NCBI GenBank assembly: GCA_963845265.1
Contig: CAWJRN010000006.1
Span: forward strand, 186,001 to 250,000
Source of the DNA: DYRB01 sp963845265
GTDB taxonomy: Bacteria; Pseudomonadota; Gammaproteobacteria; Chromatiales; Chromatiaceae
DNA length: 64,000 bases
Direction: 5' to 3'
Positions within the stretch are counted from its first letter, which is position 1. Every line of letters begins with the position of its first letter. Positions 50,027 through 59,652 of this stretch are shown here, one piece after another. A model generated the notes under the pieces. It searched no databases. It had not been told where the DNA came from and saw nothing but the letters and a program-made list of their open reading frames with translations. Position numbers and translations under genes: made by a program.

Positions 50027-51949
50027 TCACTCCAGCGCGGAACCCTCTGAGAGGGGCTTACGCTCGATGGTCGCGCGGGCCTCAAGGTCCTCGACCAGGT
50101 GCGTATATTCCTGGGAGCCGATGGCCTGGGCCATGGCCTTGGCCTCGCGCTCCTGAGCACCCTCCTGAGTCGCCTCCAGGCTGCCGTCCTCGACTTTGGA
50201 CAGCAACACCAAGGCTGCGCCATCATCCAGTACGACGGCGCCGGAGCTAAGGCTTCCCTCAGGGGGACTGGGTAGGCGGAAGGCCAGGTCCAGAATTTGC
50301 TTCGGGAGCTTGCGATCATTCCGGGTCACGGTCCCGGGCTGTTCCACCTTGTACTCTGCAAAGGCATCGACGCGGCTCGCCCCTTCGGCGATCTGCTTGC
50401 TCATGACTTCGGCCGCTGCGAGCGCGGCTGAGCGAGCGCGCTCCTGTTGGACGGCAGCGACGATCTCCTCGCGCACTTCGTCCAGGGGCTTGAAGGAGGC
50501 GTCACGATGCTCCAGGACCCGAAGCACGACGGCCTGCATACGATCCTTGTCGGGCTCGATGATCTCACTATTGACCCCCTGCTTGACCAGATCGTCGCTA
50601 AAGGCTGCGGTCAGCACCTTGGGGCTGGCGAAGACACCAGGCCCACCAGGACGAGGGATCCAATCGCTGGTTTGTACCTCGATCCCGAGCTGCTCCGCTG
50701 CAGGCACCAGGCTATCCGGACTCTCATAGGCAAGGGTGGCGAGCCTCTCGGACAGGTCGAAGAAGCGGGCCGCGGCCTCCTGCTTGCTGACCTCGACGAT
50801 AAGCTCCGGCTTGACCTCTTCAAAAGGCTTGATGCTCGCCGGGACGACAGCAGTGGTCTCGATCAGGTGATAACCGAAGCGGCTGCGCACCGGCTCGCTG
50901 AGCTGTCCCTGTGAGAGGGTGAAGACCGCCTCTTCGAAGGCCGGGTCCATGACCCCGCGACCAAACTCGCCCAAATCACCGCCTTTCGCCTTGGTACCGG
51001 GGTCCTGGGAGACCTCCTGGGCCACCACTTCAAAGGCCTCGCCGCTGGCGATGCGCTGACGAGCCGCCTCGATACCAGCCTTGGCCGCGGCCTCGGCGTC
51101 GGCATCCCCTCCCTTAGGAACGCTGATCAGGATATGTCTGGCGCGGCGGCGCTCCGGCTGGCCGAAGCGCTCCGGGTGGGCGTCGTAGGCCGCCCGCAAC
51201 TGGTCGTCGCTCGGCGAATCGACGCCTGGCAGATGCTCGGCATCCAGGTCAAGATATTCAACCTTAACCTGCTCCGGGGTCTCGAAGCGGGCACGGTTGG
51301 CCTCGTAAAAGGCAAGTATCTCCGCCTCCGGCACCGCTTCATCGCTGGCAAAACTGGCCACCGGCAGCATGACATAGCTCAGATCGCGCTTCTGTAACGT
51401 CAGGCGGATAGCGGAATCGATCTCGCTACCCGTAACCACCTCGGTGGCCATGATGGCCCGCCGCAGTTGGTCAGAGAGGAGCCCCTGACGCACCCGATCT
51501 TCATATTGAATCGGGACCATGCCGTTTTGCCGCAACCGGGTCTCGTAGATCCCAGTGTCGAAACGGCCATTCGCCTGAAAAGCCGGATTGGAGAGCACGG
51601 TGAGTCGCACCTCTTGATCGGAGGCGCGCAGCCCCAGGGCTCGTGACTTATCGAGAACCAATTGCTCGCGCACCATGTCGTCAAGAACTTGGCGACGCAA
51701 CTGTTTCTCGTCGAACATCTCCGGACGATAGGCTGAACCAAGACGATCACGCAGTTCCATTCGTGTATTGTGGTAACGCTGATCGAAGGCCCGCTGGGAA
51801 ATATCGACTCCATCCACAACCGCTACCACCGGCTCACCACCGACACCGGTATAGGATCCGATGCCCCATAGGGCGAAGGGAATAGCGATGAGTCCGACGA
51901 TGACCCAGGCAATCCATCCCTGGGCTCGCTCTCGAATGGCCTGCAACAT
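50027..51949 (-). CDS. ppiD: Peptidyl-prolyl isomerase PpiD-like periplasmic chaperone
   Basis: A 640-residue protein (E. coli 623) from ATG 51949: MLQAIRERAQGWIAWVIVGL with a single membrane helix, then a SurA-N-like chaperone region, and a parvulin domain near 265-360 (RARHILISV, GGDLGEFGRGVMDPAFEEAV, FGYHLIE). It aids folding of proteins leaving the Sec translocon. hupB lies upstream with two tRNAs between, the usual gammaproteobacterial order. Confidence 0.93.
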   Translation of the reverse strand: MLQAIRERAQGWIAWVIVGLIAIPFALWGIGSYTGVGGEPVVAVVDGVDISQRAFDQRYHNTRMELRDRLGSAYRPEMFDEKQLRRQVLDDMVREQLVLDKSRALGLRASDQEVRLTVLSNPAFQANGRFDTGIYETRLRQNGMVPIQYEDRVRQGLLSDQLRRAIMATEVVTGSEIDSAIRLTLQKRDLSYVMLPVASFASDEAVPEAEILAFYEANRARFETPEQVKVEYLDLDAEHLPGVDSPSDDQLRAAYDAHPERFGQPERRRARHILISVPKGGDADAEAAAKAGIEAARQRIASGEAFEVVAQEVSQDPGTKAKGGDLGEFGRGVMDPAFEEAVFTLSQGQLSEPVRSRFGYHLIETTAVVPASIKPFEEVKPELIVEVSKQEAAARFFDLSERLATLAYESPDSLVPAAEQLGIEVQTSDWIPRPGGPGVFASPKVLTAAFSDDLVKQGVNSEIIEPDKDRMQAVVLRVLEHRDASFKPLDEVREEIVAAVQQERARSAALAAAEVMSKQIAEGASRVDAFAEYKVEQPGTVTRNDRKLPKQILDLAFRLPSPPEGSLSSGAVVLDDGAALVLLSKVEDGSLEATQEGAQEREAKAMAQAIGSQEYTHLVEDLEARATIERKPLSEGSALE

Positions 51950-52023
51950 GGGTGAACCCCGAAGAATTTCGCAGTCAGAAATGAAAACGGGGTATCCGTG
52001 TCGGATACCCCGCTTCTTGCAAT

Positions 52024-52100
52024 TGGCGGAGTGGACGGGACTCGAACCCGCGACCCCCGGCGTGACAGGCCGGTATTCTAACCAACTGAACTACCACTCC
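52024..52100 (-). tRNA. tRNA-Asp (GTC)
   Basis: A 77-base gene on the minus strand: GGAGTGG at the 5' end, CCACTCC-G-CCA at the 3' end. Stem CCGGC/GCCGG encloses loop CTGTCAC, giving anticodon GTC. CCA is encoded. Confidence 0.97.
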
Positions 52101-52111
52101 AAATACGACAT

Positions 52112-52187
52112 TGGTGGGTGCTGCAGGGATCGAACCTGCGACCCTCGCCTTGTAAGGGCGATGCTCTCCCAGCTGAGCTAAGCACCC
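52112..52187 (-). tRNA. tRNA-Val (TAC)
   Basis: A 76-base gene on the minus strand: GGGTGCT at the 5' end, AGCACCC-A-CCA at the 3' end. Stem TCGCC/GGCGA encloses loop CTTACAA, giving anticodon TAC. It lies 11 bases upstream of tRNA-Asp; likely one transcript. Confidence 0.97.
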
Positions 52188-52310
52188 GTGCCGGGAGCCC
52201 ACTCCGTGGTTGCTGCATCCGTGACATCGATTATGTTTATTCGGCAATTCGACGCCTAGCCAAGCAACCTTGGCATGGGGCCCATTGTACTGGACCCCGA
52301 TCCAGAAGCG

Positions 52311-52583
52311 CTATTTTATCGCATCCTTGAACGCTTTGCCAGCCTTGAAAGCAGGGCTGCGCGATGCACCGATCTCGATGGCTGCACCCGTCTTTGGATT
52401 GCGCCCCGTGCGGGCGGCCCGCTCTTTGACCGCGAAGGTCCCAAAGCCGATGAGCGACACGGTGTCGCCTCCCTTCAGAGCCGCAGCAATCGCATCGGTC
52501 ATCCCATCCACTGCCCGGCCTGCTGCTGCCTTAGAAATGTCCGCCGCCTCAGCGACCGCTTCAATCAGATCCGACTTATTCAT
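52311..52583 (-). CDS. hupB: DNA-binding protein HU-beta
   Basis: Ninety residues: MNKSDLIEAVAEAADISKAA, GFGTFAVKERAARTGRNPKT with the RNP beta-arm motif, and the conserved end FKAGKAFKDAIK. Dimeric HU bends DNA in the nucleoid. It lies between lon and the tRNA-Val/tRNA-Asp pair, as in related genomes. Confidence 0.97.
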   Translation of the reverse strand: MNKSDLIEAVAEAADISKAAAGRAVDGMTDAIAAALKGGDTVSLIGFGTFAVKERAARTGRNPKTGAAIEIGASRSPAFKAGKAFKDAIK

Positions 52584-52671
52584 TAATCCCCCTTATTTGC
52601 TCGCTGGTAACTCGTGTCGCCCAGCCAGGCATTAACCATCTGCCCTGGCGAAGGCCGTTATATCGGTCGCC

Positions 52672-52908
52672 CTATAGACTGTCAAGCCACTGCAATCTTC
52701 TTGCCGTGAGATGGCGCATCAGACACCGCACATCTCGGAAGGGTCGCCGAAGACAAACGCCCCAGAATGCCCATTGTCGCCAGAACCGCACCACATCGGC
52801 AAGCTCAAAAGTGCGGCCCCGGATTCGGAGCAAGGCCCATCCAAGCGCTTCGACTGCGTGCCCTCGTGTCCTGGCGGGGTCAAACTGCGCTAAGCCGTTG
52901 AACAACAA
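52672..52908 (-). CDS. Possible small protein (doubtful)
   Basis: Seventy-eight residues from a TTG at 52908, including EALGWALLRIRGRTFELADV then VRFWRQWAFWGVCL. The 395-base gap 52584-52978 between hupB and lon otherwise holds only the expected hupB promoter. The sequence has a protein-like composition (Trp, aromatic and hydrophobic patches) and the frame is open further upstream towards lon, but there is no clear start codon or ribosome site and I do not recognise a family. Confidence 0.25.
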   Translation of the reverse strand: MLFNGLAQFDPARTRGHAVEALGWALLRIRGRTFELADVVRFWRQWAFWGVCLRRPFRDVRCLMRHLTARRLQWLDSL

Positions 52909-52978
52909 GCGTTCCAGGAGTCGTACCTCGGAGCGCGTGAGCCGATCGAGGCCAGGGCTGGCATTGATCGGCCGTTCG

Positions 52979-55438
52979 TCAGTGGTGCGTGCGCACCCGC
53001 ACCCCCTTCTTCTTCTCGGGCTTGTCGGCGGGCGGGACCTCTGCCGACACCTCCTCCGGCTCGCCTTCCGGCTCGGCGGGCAGGATCTCGGAATGGTCCG
53101 CGAGGGCGATATCCAGTACCTCGTCGATCCACCGCACCGGCCGAATCGACAGGTTCTGCTTGATGTTCTTCGGGATCTCAGTCAGATCGCGCTCATTCTC
53201 CCAGGGGATGAGCACCGTCTCGATCCCACCCCGATGGGCGGCCAGTAGCTTCTCCTTGAGCCCCCCGATGGGCAACACCTCTCCGCGCAGGGTGATCTCT
53301 CCGGTCATGGCCACGGTGGACCGTACCGGGACCTGGGTCAAGGCGGACACCAATGCGGTGCACATGGCCACACCGGCACTAGGTCCATCCTTCGGCGTCG
53401 CCCCCTCTGGGACATGGACATGGACGTCAAACTTCTGGTGGAAGTCCGGGTCGATACCCAGGGCCTCGGCGCGGCTGCGGACCACCGTCATGGCTGCCTG
53501 AATGGACTCCTGCATCACCTCACCAAGCTGCCCGGTGTACGTGAACTTGCCCTTGCCCGGGACCAACGCCGCCTCGATGCGCAGCAACTCGCCGCCCACC
53601 TCGGTCCAGGCCAACCCGGTCACCTGGCCGACCTGATCGAACTCGTCGGCACGACCATAGCGGAAACGCTGCACTCCGAGGTATTTTTCCAGGAGCTTGG
53701 GCGACACGCTGACCGTACTGTCACGCTTCTTCAGCAGGACTTCCTTGACAACCTTGCGACAGATCTTAGAGATCTCCCGCTCCAGGTTACGCACCCCGGC
53801 CTCCCGCGTGTAGTGCCGGATAATATCGCGCAGGCTCGCCTCGCGGATGGCCACCTCATCGTCCTTGAGCCCATTGTTCTTTTTTTGCTTGGGGATCAGG
53901 TACTGCTCGGCGATGTTGACCTTCTCGTCCTCCGTGTAACCGGACAGGCGTATCACCTCCATACGGTCAAGCAGGGCGGCCGGAATGTTCAGGGTGTTGG
54001 CGGTGGCGACGAACATCACCTCAGACAGGTCGAAGTCCACTTCCAGGTAGTGGTCGTTAAAGGTGTGGTTCTGCTCCGGATCCAGGACCTCGAGTAGTGC
54101 CGATGCCGGATCGCCTCTGAAGTCCATAGCCATCTTGTCGATCTCATCCAGCAGGAAGAGGGAGTTCCGCGATCCGGCCTTAGACAGGTTCTGGATGATC
54201 TTCCCCGGCAGTGCGCCGATGTAGGTGCGTCGATGGCCGCGGATCTCCGCCTCGTCGCGCACCCCGCCAAGGGACATGCGAACAAACTTGCGGTTGGTGG
54301 CGCGGGCAATCGACTGCCCCAAGGAGGTCTTGCCGACGCCCGGGGGCCCAACCAAGCACAGGATGGGACCCTTGAGCTTGCGCACCCGCTGTTGGACCGC
54401 GAGGTATTCGAGAATCCGCTCTTTGACCTTCTCCAGACCATAGTGGTCCTTGTCCAAGACCTGCTTGGCGACGCTGATATCGTTGCGGATACGGGTACGC
54501 TTCTGCCAGGGGACATTGAGCAGGGTGTCGACATAGTTGCGCACCACCGTCGCCTCGGCAGACATGGGCGACATGAGCTTGAGCTTGTTCAGTTCGGTGG
54601 TGACCTTGGCCTTGACGTCCTTGGGCATACCCGCCGCCTCGATGCGCCGGCCCAACTCCTCCAACTCGTTGGGGGCATCCTCCAGCTCGCCCAACTCCTT
54701 CTGGATGGCCTTCATCTGCTCGTTGAGGTAGTACTCGCGCTGGTTCTTCTCCATCTGGCGCTTGACCCGCCCACGGATGCGCTTTTCCATCTGCAGGATG
54801 TCGCTCTCCGACTCCATCAGCCCCATCAGGTGCTCGATACGGGCCTGGATATCGGTCATCTCCAGGACCCGCTGCTTCTCGTCGAGCTTCAGGGACATGT
54901 GCGCGGCCATGGTATCGGCCAGACGCCCGGGCTCGTCGATGCTGGACAGGGAGGTCAGCACCTCTGGCGGAACCTTCTTGTTGAGCTTCACGTATTGGTC
55001 GAAGAGCGTCACCGCCGAACGCATCAGCACCTCCTGCTCGCGCTCGTCGGCCTCCAACCCCTCACGCAGGGGTACGATCATGGCCGTGAAGGACTCGTCC
55101 GTGGTGACAAAGGACTCGATCTTGGCGCGCTGATTGCCTTCCACCAAGACTTTGACCGTCCCGTCCGGGAGTTTCAGCAGCTGTAGGATATTGGCCAGGG
55201 TGCCGACACTGTGGAGGTCTTTCACACCCGGGTCATCCACCTCTGCGCTCTTTTGGGCGATGAGGAGGATCTGTTTGTCGCTCGCCATGGCCGAGTCGAG
55301 GGCCCGGATGGACTTCTCGCGACCGACGAACAGGGGGATCACCATGTGGGGATAGACCACCACATCGCGCAGCGGCAGGACCGGAGCCTCCTGCTGGGCG
55401 GAGACGCTTAAGTGCTTGCTGGTGTCTTTGGGGGCCAT
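52979..55438 (-). CDS. lon: ATP-dependent protease Lon
   Basis: An 819-residue protein from ATG 55438. N-terminal LON substrate domain (PVLPLRDVVVYPHMVIPLFV), AAA module with Walker A GPPGVGKTSLGQSIA and Walker B LFLLDEIDKM, and a C-terminal protease domain with the Ser-Lys dyad: Ser in PKDGPSAGVAM and Lys in GGLKEKLLAAHRGG. Acidic/basic tail (PEKKKGVRVRTHH) is a little longer than in E. coli (784). It degrades misfolded and regulatory proteins. It follows clpX with a 198-base gap. Confidence 0.98.
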   Translation of the reverse strand: MAPKDTSKHLSVSAQQEAPVLPLRDVVVYPHMVIPLFVGREKSIRALDSAMASDKQILLIAQKSAEVDDPGVKDLHSVGTLANILQLLKLPDGTVKVLVEGNQRAKIESFVTTDESFTAMIVPLREGLEADEREQEVLMRSAVTLFDQYVKLNKKVPPEVLTSLSSIDEPGRLADTMAAHMSLKLDEKQRVLEMTDIQARIEHLMGLMESESDILQMEKRIRGRVKRQMEKNQREYYLNEQMKAIQKELGELEDAPNELEELGRRIEAAGMPKDVKAKVTTELNKLKLMSPMSAEATVVRNYVDTLLNVPWQKRTRIRNDISVAKQVLDKDHYGLEKVKERILEYLAVQQRVRKLKGPILCLVGPPGVGKTSLGQSIARATNRKFVRMSLGGVRDEAEIRGHRRTYIGALPGKIIQNLSKAGSRNSLFLLDEIDKMAMDFRGDPASALLEVLDPEQNHTFNDHYLEVDFDLSEVMFVATANTLNIPAALLDRMEVIRLSGYTEDEKVNIAEQYLIPKQKKNNGLKDDEVAIREASLRDIIRHYTREAGVRNLEREISKICRKVVKEVLLKKRDSTVSVSPKLLEKYLGVQRFRYGRADEFDQVGQVTGLAWTEVGGELLRIEAALVPGKGKFTYTGQLGEVMQESIQAAMTVVRSRAEALGIDPDFHQKFDVHVHVPEGATPKDGPSAGVAMCTALVSALTQVPVRSTVAMTGEITLRGEVLPIGGLKEKLLAAHRGGIETVLIPWENERDLTEIPKNIKQNLSIRPVRWIDEVLDIALADHSEILPAEPEGEPEEVSAEVPPADKPEKKKGVRVRTHH

Positions 55439-55547
55439 AGGAACCTTTGCTCAACCTTGGGAAATGCCGGAAGCCGCGACGGGAACGTTCGGGACGATGG
55501 CGGGGTTGCCCGAGGGAGGGGCGCCGATACGGTGATCAAGGACTACC

Positions 55548-55568
55548 CCCCGACGGCAAACGTCGGGG
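55548..55568. terminator. Hairpin between clpX and lon
   Basis: CCCCGACG, loop GCAAA, CGTCGGGG: a perfect 8-bp stem 70 bases beyond the clpX stop. No T-run on the transcribed strand, so it could be a pausing or partial-termination hairpin between clpX and lon. Confidence 0.4.
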
Positions 55569-55636
55569 AGATAGATTGGGATGACAGGAGGCAGTTCAAC
55601 GCCGAGCGACGGCGGTGTCACAGACAAGGCGGGGCG

Positions 55637-56911
55637 TCACTCGGAGCCGGCCGCCTGCTTTTCGACTCCATCGTAGATGACGAAGGGCGGGTTTTCCCCG
55701 GATATCACCGAGCCGTCCACCACCACCTTGCTGACGTCATCCATGGATGGCAGGTCGTACATGATGTCGAGCAGCACCTGCTCCATGATGGTGCGCAGGC
55801 CACGCGCCCCGGTTTTGCGCTCCATGGCCTTGTGGGCAATAAGACGCAATGCGTCCTCGCGCAGCTCGAGTTGACAGCCCTCCATCTCGAACAGGCGCTG
55901 ATATTGTTTGGTCAGCGCATGCTTGGGCTCGGTCAGAATGCGCACCAGGGCCGCCTCATCGAGCTCTTCGAGGATCGCGACCACAGGCAGTCGGCCGACG
56001 AACTCGGGGATCAAGCCATAGCCGATCAGATCCTCCGGCTCGACGCCACTGAGAATCTTGCCGATCTCTCGGCTGTCGTCCTTACTATGAACATCAGCGC
56101 CAAAACCGATGCCGCTCCTTTTCGAACGGTTACTCACCACCTTGTCCAGACCAGCAAAGGCACCGCCGACGATGAACAGAATGTTGGAGGTATCTACCTG
56201 CAGAAACTCCTGCTGGGGATGCTTGCGGCCACCCTGGGGTGGCACCGAGGCCACGGTCCCCTCGATGAGCTTGAGCAGGGCCTGCTGCACGCCCTCGCCG
56301 GAGACGTCCCGGGTGATCGACGGATTGTCGGACTTGCGCGAAATCTTATCGATCTCGTCAATATAGACGATGCCGGTCTGGGCCTTCTCGACGTCGTAGT
56401 CACACTTTTGCAGGAGCTTTTGGATGATGTTCTCGACATCCTCACCCACGTAACCCGCCTCGGTCAGCGTGGTGGCGTCGGCAATCGTGAAGGGAACATC
56501 GAGCAGGCGCGCGAGGGTCTCCGCGAGCAGGGTCTTACCCGAACCGGTGGGCCCAATCAGCAGAATGTTGCTCTTGGCGATCTCGATGTCGCCCTTGCTG
56601 CCCGCGGCCTCCATGCGCTTGTAATGGTTATACACCGCAACCGACAGGACCTTCTTGGCCCGATCCTGGCCGATGACGAATTGGTCCAGGATGTCGTTGA
56701 TACCGCGCGGCTTGGGCAACTTGCTGGTCGCCTCCCCCGCCCCTTCCTGCATCTCCTCGCGAATGATGTCGTTACAAAGCTCAACGCACTCGTCGCAGAT
56801 GAACACCGATGGGCCGGCGATCAGCTTGCGGACCTCATGCTGGCTCTTACCGCAGAAGGAGCAGTATAGGAGCTTGCCCTCGTCGCTCTTACCGTGGCTG
56901 TTTCCACTCAT
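55637..56911 (-). CDS. clpX: ClpX, ATP-binding specificity subunit of ClpXP
   Basis: A 424-residue protein of standard length from ATG 56911. Zinc-binding domain LYCSFCGKSQHEVRKLIAG...CDECVELC with four cysteines; AAA module with Walker A GPTGSGKTLLAETLA, Walker B YIDEIDKI, pore loop GYVGED and sensor 2 GARGLRTIME. The IGF-type loop that docks ClpP is represented around residues 265-270 (RSGIGFGAD). It unfolds and feeds substrates to ClpP. Confidence 0.98.
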   Translation of the reverse strand: MSGNSHGKSDEGKLLYCSFCGKSQHEVRKLIAGPSVFICDECVELCNDIIREEMQEGAGEATSKLPKPRGINDILDQFVIGQDRAKKVLSVAVYNHYKRMEAAGSKGDIEIAKSNILLIGPTGSGKTLLAETLARLLDVPFTIADATTLTEAGYVGEDVENIIQKLLQKCDYDVEKAQTGIVYIDEIDKISRKSDNPSITRDVSGEGVQQALLKLIEGTVASVPPQGGRKHPQQEFLQVDTSNILFIVGGAFAGLDKVVSNRSKRSGIGFGADVHSKDDSREIGKILSGVEPEDLIGYGLIPEFVGRLPVVAILEELDEAALVRILTEPKHALTKQYQRLFEMEGCQLELREDALRLIAHKAMERKTGARGLRTIMEQVLLDIMYDLPSMDDVSKVVVDGSVISGENPPFVIYDGVEKQAAGSE

Positions 56912-57197
56912 CGGGGATAGGTCTCCGGAAGGTCAGATGTGCCGCGCCGCTGCCGTTGCCACCCCAAGGTACCACCCGAAGTGTCCTGGGTCGTGGGTAA
57001 CCGGCAGTCAAGCGGCCAAGGGTCATGCGCGCCTGGGACAACGAGCCCAGCCCTTGCCACCGCGGACAGTAGAAAGGATCCCCAAGGCCGCGGTCGCCCG
57101 CCGACCCGCGCAGGGAAGATCATCATAACGGTTTGGGGAACGATGGCAAAGCGATGAACGGGGGGATGTCCCCCGTCCACGCGCCAAAGACAGGAGC

Positions 57198-57842
57198 CTA
57201 CTTCTTGTCGGGCAGCGAGGGGCGCTCGTCGAGCACCGTGTCGATCAGGCCGTAGTCCACCGCCGCTTGCCCACCCATGAAATTGTCGCGCTCTGTGTCC
57301 AGGGCGATCTTCTCCACCGACTGGCCGGTGTGCTGCGCGAGGATTCGGTTGAGCTGCTCGCGAATCAGGAGGATCTCCCGAGCGTGGATGTCGATATCCG
57401 TGGCCTGGCCGGAGAAGCCTCCCAAAGGTTGGTGGATCATGATCCGCGAATGGGGCAGGCAGAAGCGCTTACCCTTGGCTCCGCCGGTCAGGAGCAGAGC
57501 GCCCATGCTGGCGGCTTGGCCCACACACATGGTGCTCACATCCGCCCGGATGAAACGCATGGTGTCGTAGATGGCCAGCCCAGCGGTCACCGAGCCGCCC
57601 GGGGAATTAATGTACAGGTGGATGTCCTTGTCCGGATTCTCCGACTCCAGGAACAGAAGCTGGGCCACGATCAGGTTGGCGACATGATCCTCCACCGTAC
57701 CCACCAGGAAGATCACGCGCTCCTTGAGCAGCCGCGAAAAGATGTCGTACGAGCGCTCGCCGCGAGCGGTCTGCTCGACGACGATGGGCACCAGGCCCAG
57801 CCCCTTGGGCTCCCACTGAGAATGTCCTGACTGTCCGCGCAT
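57198..57842 (-). CDS. clpP: ClpP protease subunit
   Basis: A 214-residue protein from ATG 57842 (MRGQSGHSQWEPKGLGLVPI), with GAGG about ten bases upstream; an extra eight codons are open before it. Catalytic Ser in MCVGQAASMGA, His in CLPHSRIMIHQP and Asp in AAVDYGLID complete the triad. It forms the barrel degraded-peptide chamber with ClpX. It lies 66 bases after tig, in the classic tig-clpP-clpX-lon order. Confidence 0.98.
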   Translation of the reverse strand: MRGQSGHSQWEPKGLGLVPIVVEQTARGERSYDIFSRLLKERVIFLVGTVEDHVANLIVAQLLFLESENPDKDIHLYINSPGGSVTAGLAIYDTMRFIRADVSTMCVGQAASMGALLLTGGAKGKRFCLPHSRIMIHQPLGGFSGQATDIDIHAREILLIREQLNRILAQHTGQSVEKIALDTERDNFMGGQAAVDYGLIDTVLDERPSLPDKK

Positions 57843-57908
57843 GGCCTGACTACCTCGTTGAAGCACTACTGATGGGTGTGTGGCCTACTGAGATCAACGG
57901 GCACCGCC

Positions 57909-59204
57909 TCAGCGGGCCCCCGCCCCTTCCGTCAACTGCTCGAAGGTCATGGGCTCATCCTCGACCTGAGCCTGCTCCAAGACCCAATCCACCACCTGGT
58001 CCTCCAAGACCATGGTCTCGAAGGGGGCAAGGTTCTCACGCTTCGCGTAGTAGTAATCCACCACCTCACTGGGGGTTTCGTAGGTGGCGGCCATATCCTC
58101 GACCGCTGTGCGCACCCGCTGCGGGTCCACCTGAATGCCGTGCTGGCGCACCACCTCGGCAATGATCAGACCCAGGGCCACCCGCCGCTTGGCAGACTCC
58201 TCAAACAGGGCATCGGGCAACTGCATGCTACTGGGACCGGCCTCGCGTTTGGTCCGCTCGCGCAGGGTCGCGATCTCCTCGGTCACCAGCACGCCCGGGA
58301 CCTCGATCGGGTTGGCCGCAATCAGTGCGTCCATCACCTGATGCTTGACCCTGTCTTGGATGCGGGTGCGTAGTTCACGCTCCATATTCGCCCGCACATC
58401 GGCACGAAAATGCTCGACATCGCCGTCCTCGACGCCGTAGGCCCGCGCCAGGTCGGCATCGATCTGCGGCACCACGGCCCCCTCGACCGAGGAGACGGAG
58501 ACCTCGAAGATCACCGCCTTGCCGCCCAATTGCTTGGCGTGATAGCCCTCAGGGAAGGCCAGGTTCAGGGTGCGGGACTCACCGGCAGAGACACCGACCA
58601 GACCGTCTTCGAAACCGGGGATCAGGTGCGCGGCACCCAGCTCAATGGGCCTGTCCTCCGCCGACCCGCCCTCCAGAGGCTCACCATCGACGGTACCGGT
58701 GAAGGTCGCGATCACCCGGTCACCCAGCTCGGCGGGGCGCTCGACCTGCGCCCAGGTCTTGCGCTGCTGACAGAGGCGCTCCAGCATCGCGTCCAAGTCC
58801 GCTTCACCGACCTCCGCCACCGGGCGCTTGACCACCTGATCGGCCAGCGGACCCAGGGTGATGGCGGGCAGCACATCGAAGGTTGCGGTGTAGGCATAGC
58901 GCCGAGCGGCAATGTCGATCGCGGGGGCCACCCGGGGCGGTCCGGCCGGCCGCAACTGCTGCTGGCCGACGGCCTCGGAGAAGCTCGATTGCATCAGCTC
59001 TCCGAAGACCTCCTGATTGATTGCCTCGCCGTAGCGTTGTCGCAAGATCTTCAAGGGCACCTTGCCTGGGCGGAACCCGGGCAGGCGCGCCGTACGGGCT
59101 ACCTGCTGAAGACGGCTCGCCACCGCAGCCTCGAACTGCTCTGCGGGCAACTCCACCGTCATCCGCCGCTCAAGCCCCTGGCCGCTTTCCACTGACACTT
59201 GCAT
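57909..59204 (-). CDS. tig: Trigger factor
   Basis: A 431-residue protein (E. coli 432) from ATG 59204 (MQVSVESGQGLERRMTVELP). Ribosome-binding signature GFRPGKVPLKILRQRYG, FKBP-type PPIase domain at about 150-245 (ELGDRVIATFTGTVDGEPLE, FPEGYHAKQLGGKAVIFEV), and a helical C-terminal chaperone arm. It catches nascent chains at the exit tunnel. The frame is open nine more codons upstream, without similarity. Confidence 0.97.
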   Translation of the reverse strand: MQVSVESGQGLERRMTVELPAEQFEAAVASRLQQVARTARLPGFRPGKVPLKILRQRYGEAINQEVFGELMQSSFSEAVGQQQLRPAGPPRVAPAIDIAARRYAYTATFDVLPAITLGPLADQVVKRPVAEVGEADLDAMLERLCQQRKTWAQVERPAELGDRVIATFTGTVDGEPLEGGSAEDRPIELGAAHLIPGFEDGLVGVSAGESRTLNLAFPEGYHAKQLGGKAVIFEVSVSSVEGAVVPQIDADLARAYGVEDGDVEHFRADVRANMERELRTRIQDRVKHQVMDALIAANPIEVPGVLVTEEIATLRERTKREAGPSSMQLPDALFEESAKRRVALGLIIAEVVRQHGIQVDPQRVRTAVEDMAATYETPSEVVDYYYAKRENLAPFETMVLEDQVVDWVLEQAQVEDEPMTFEQLTEGAGAR

Positions 59205-59652
59205 TGCTCTGTCTCCACCCGCGGCCTGCATGTGCCGCTCGTCGCTGCTGTTCGGATCGCCATCTTAACCAGACCCCCCGATCCGGCCTGAAAGACGGGT
59301 CAAGAGGTCGCAAAGCCGCGCAGTATAGCGGGTCACGTGCGGAGCTTCCATGCGCGTCGCAACAGCGCCTGCCTTGAACCGTGACCCTGGCCCCCGCTGC
59401 ACGCAGGTGGTGTACCCATGAAACATTGCGACGGCAACAGCCCAGAGGCAGACACGCCGCCCCGATCGGCCTAGTACCGGCGCTCGCAAGTCCTCGCACG
59501 AACGGTAGGGTAGACAAGCGCAGCGCATCCACCGACGACATGCCGGTGGATGCGGCGCGGATGGACCACTCAGCAAACTCCTGACGCAGTGCCATGCGCC
59601 TTATCCACCCGAATGTTCGGTCTACCTAGGCGCAGCTGTGCTATGGGGCGTC
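59205..59652. other. Gene-free stretch with possible tig promoter and a dispersed repeat
   Basis: About 450 bases between glyA and tig, both leftward. No gene or RNA recognised. A TATACT at 59322-59327 (read on the minus strand) could be the -10 box of tig, with only a weak -35. The repeat AGGGTAGACAAGCGCAGCGC at 59507-59526 (ending ATCCACCG at 59534) matches the one between prfB and lysS. Confidence 0.4.
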
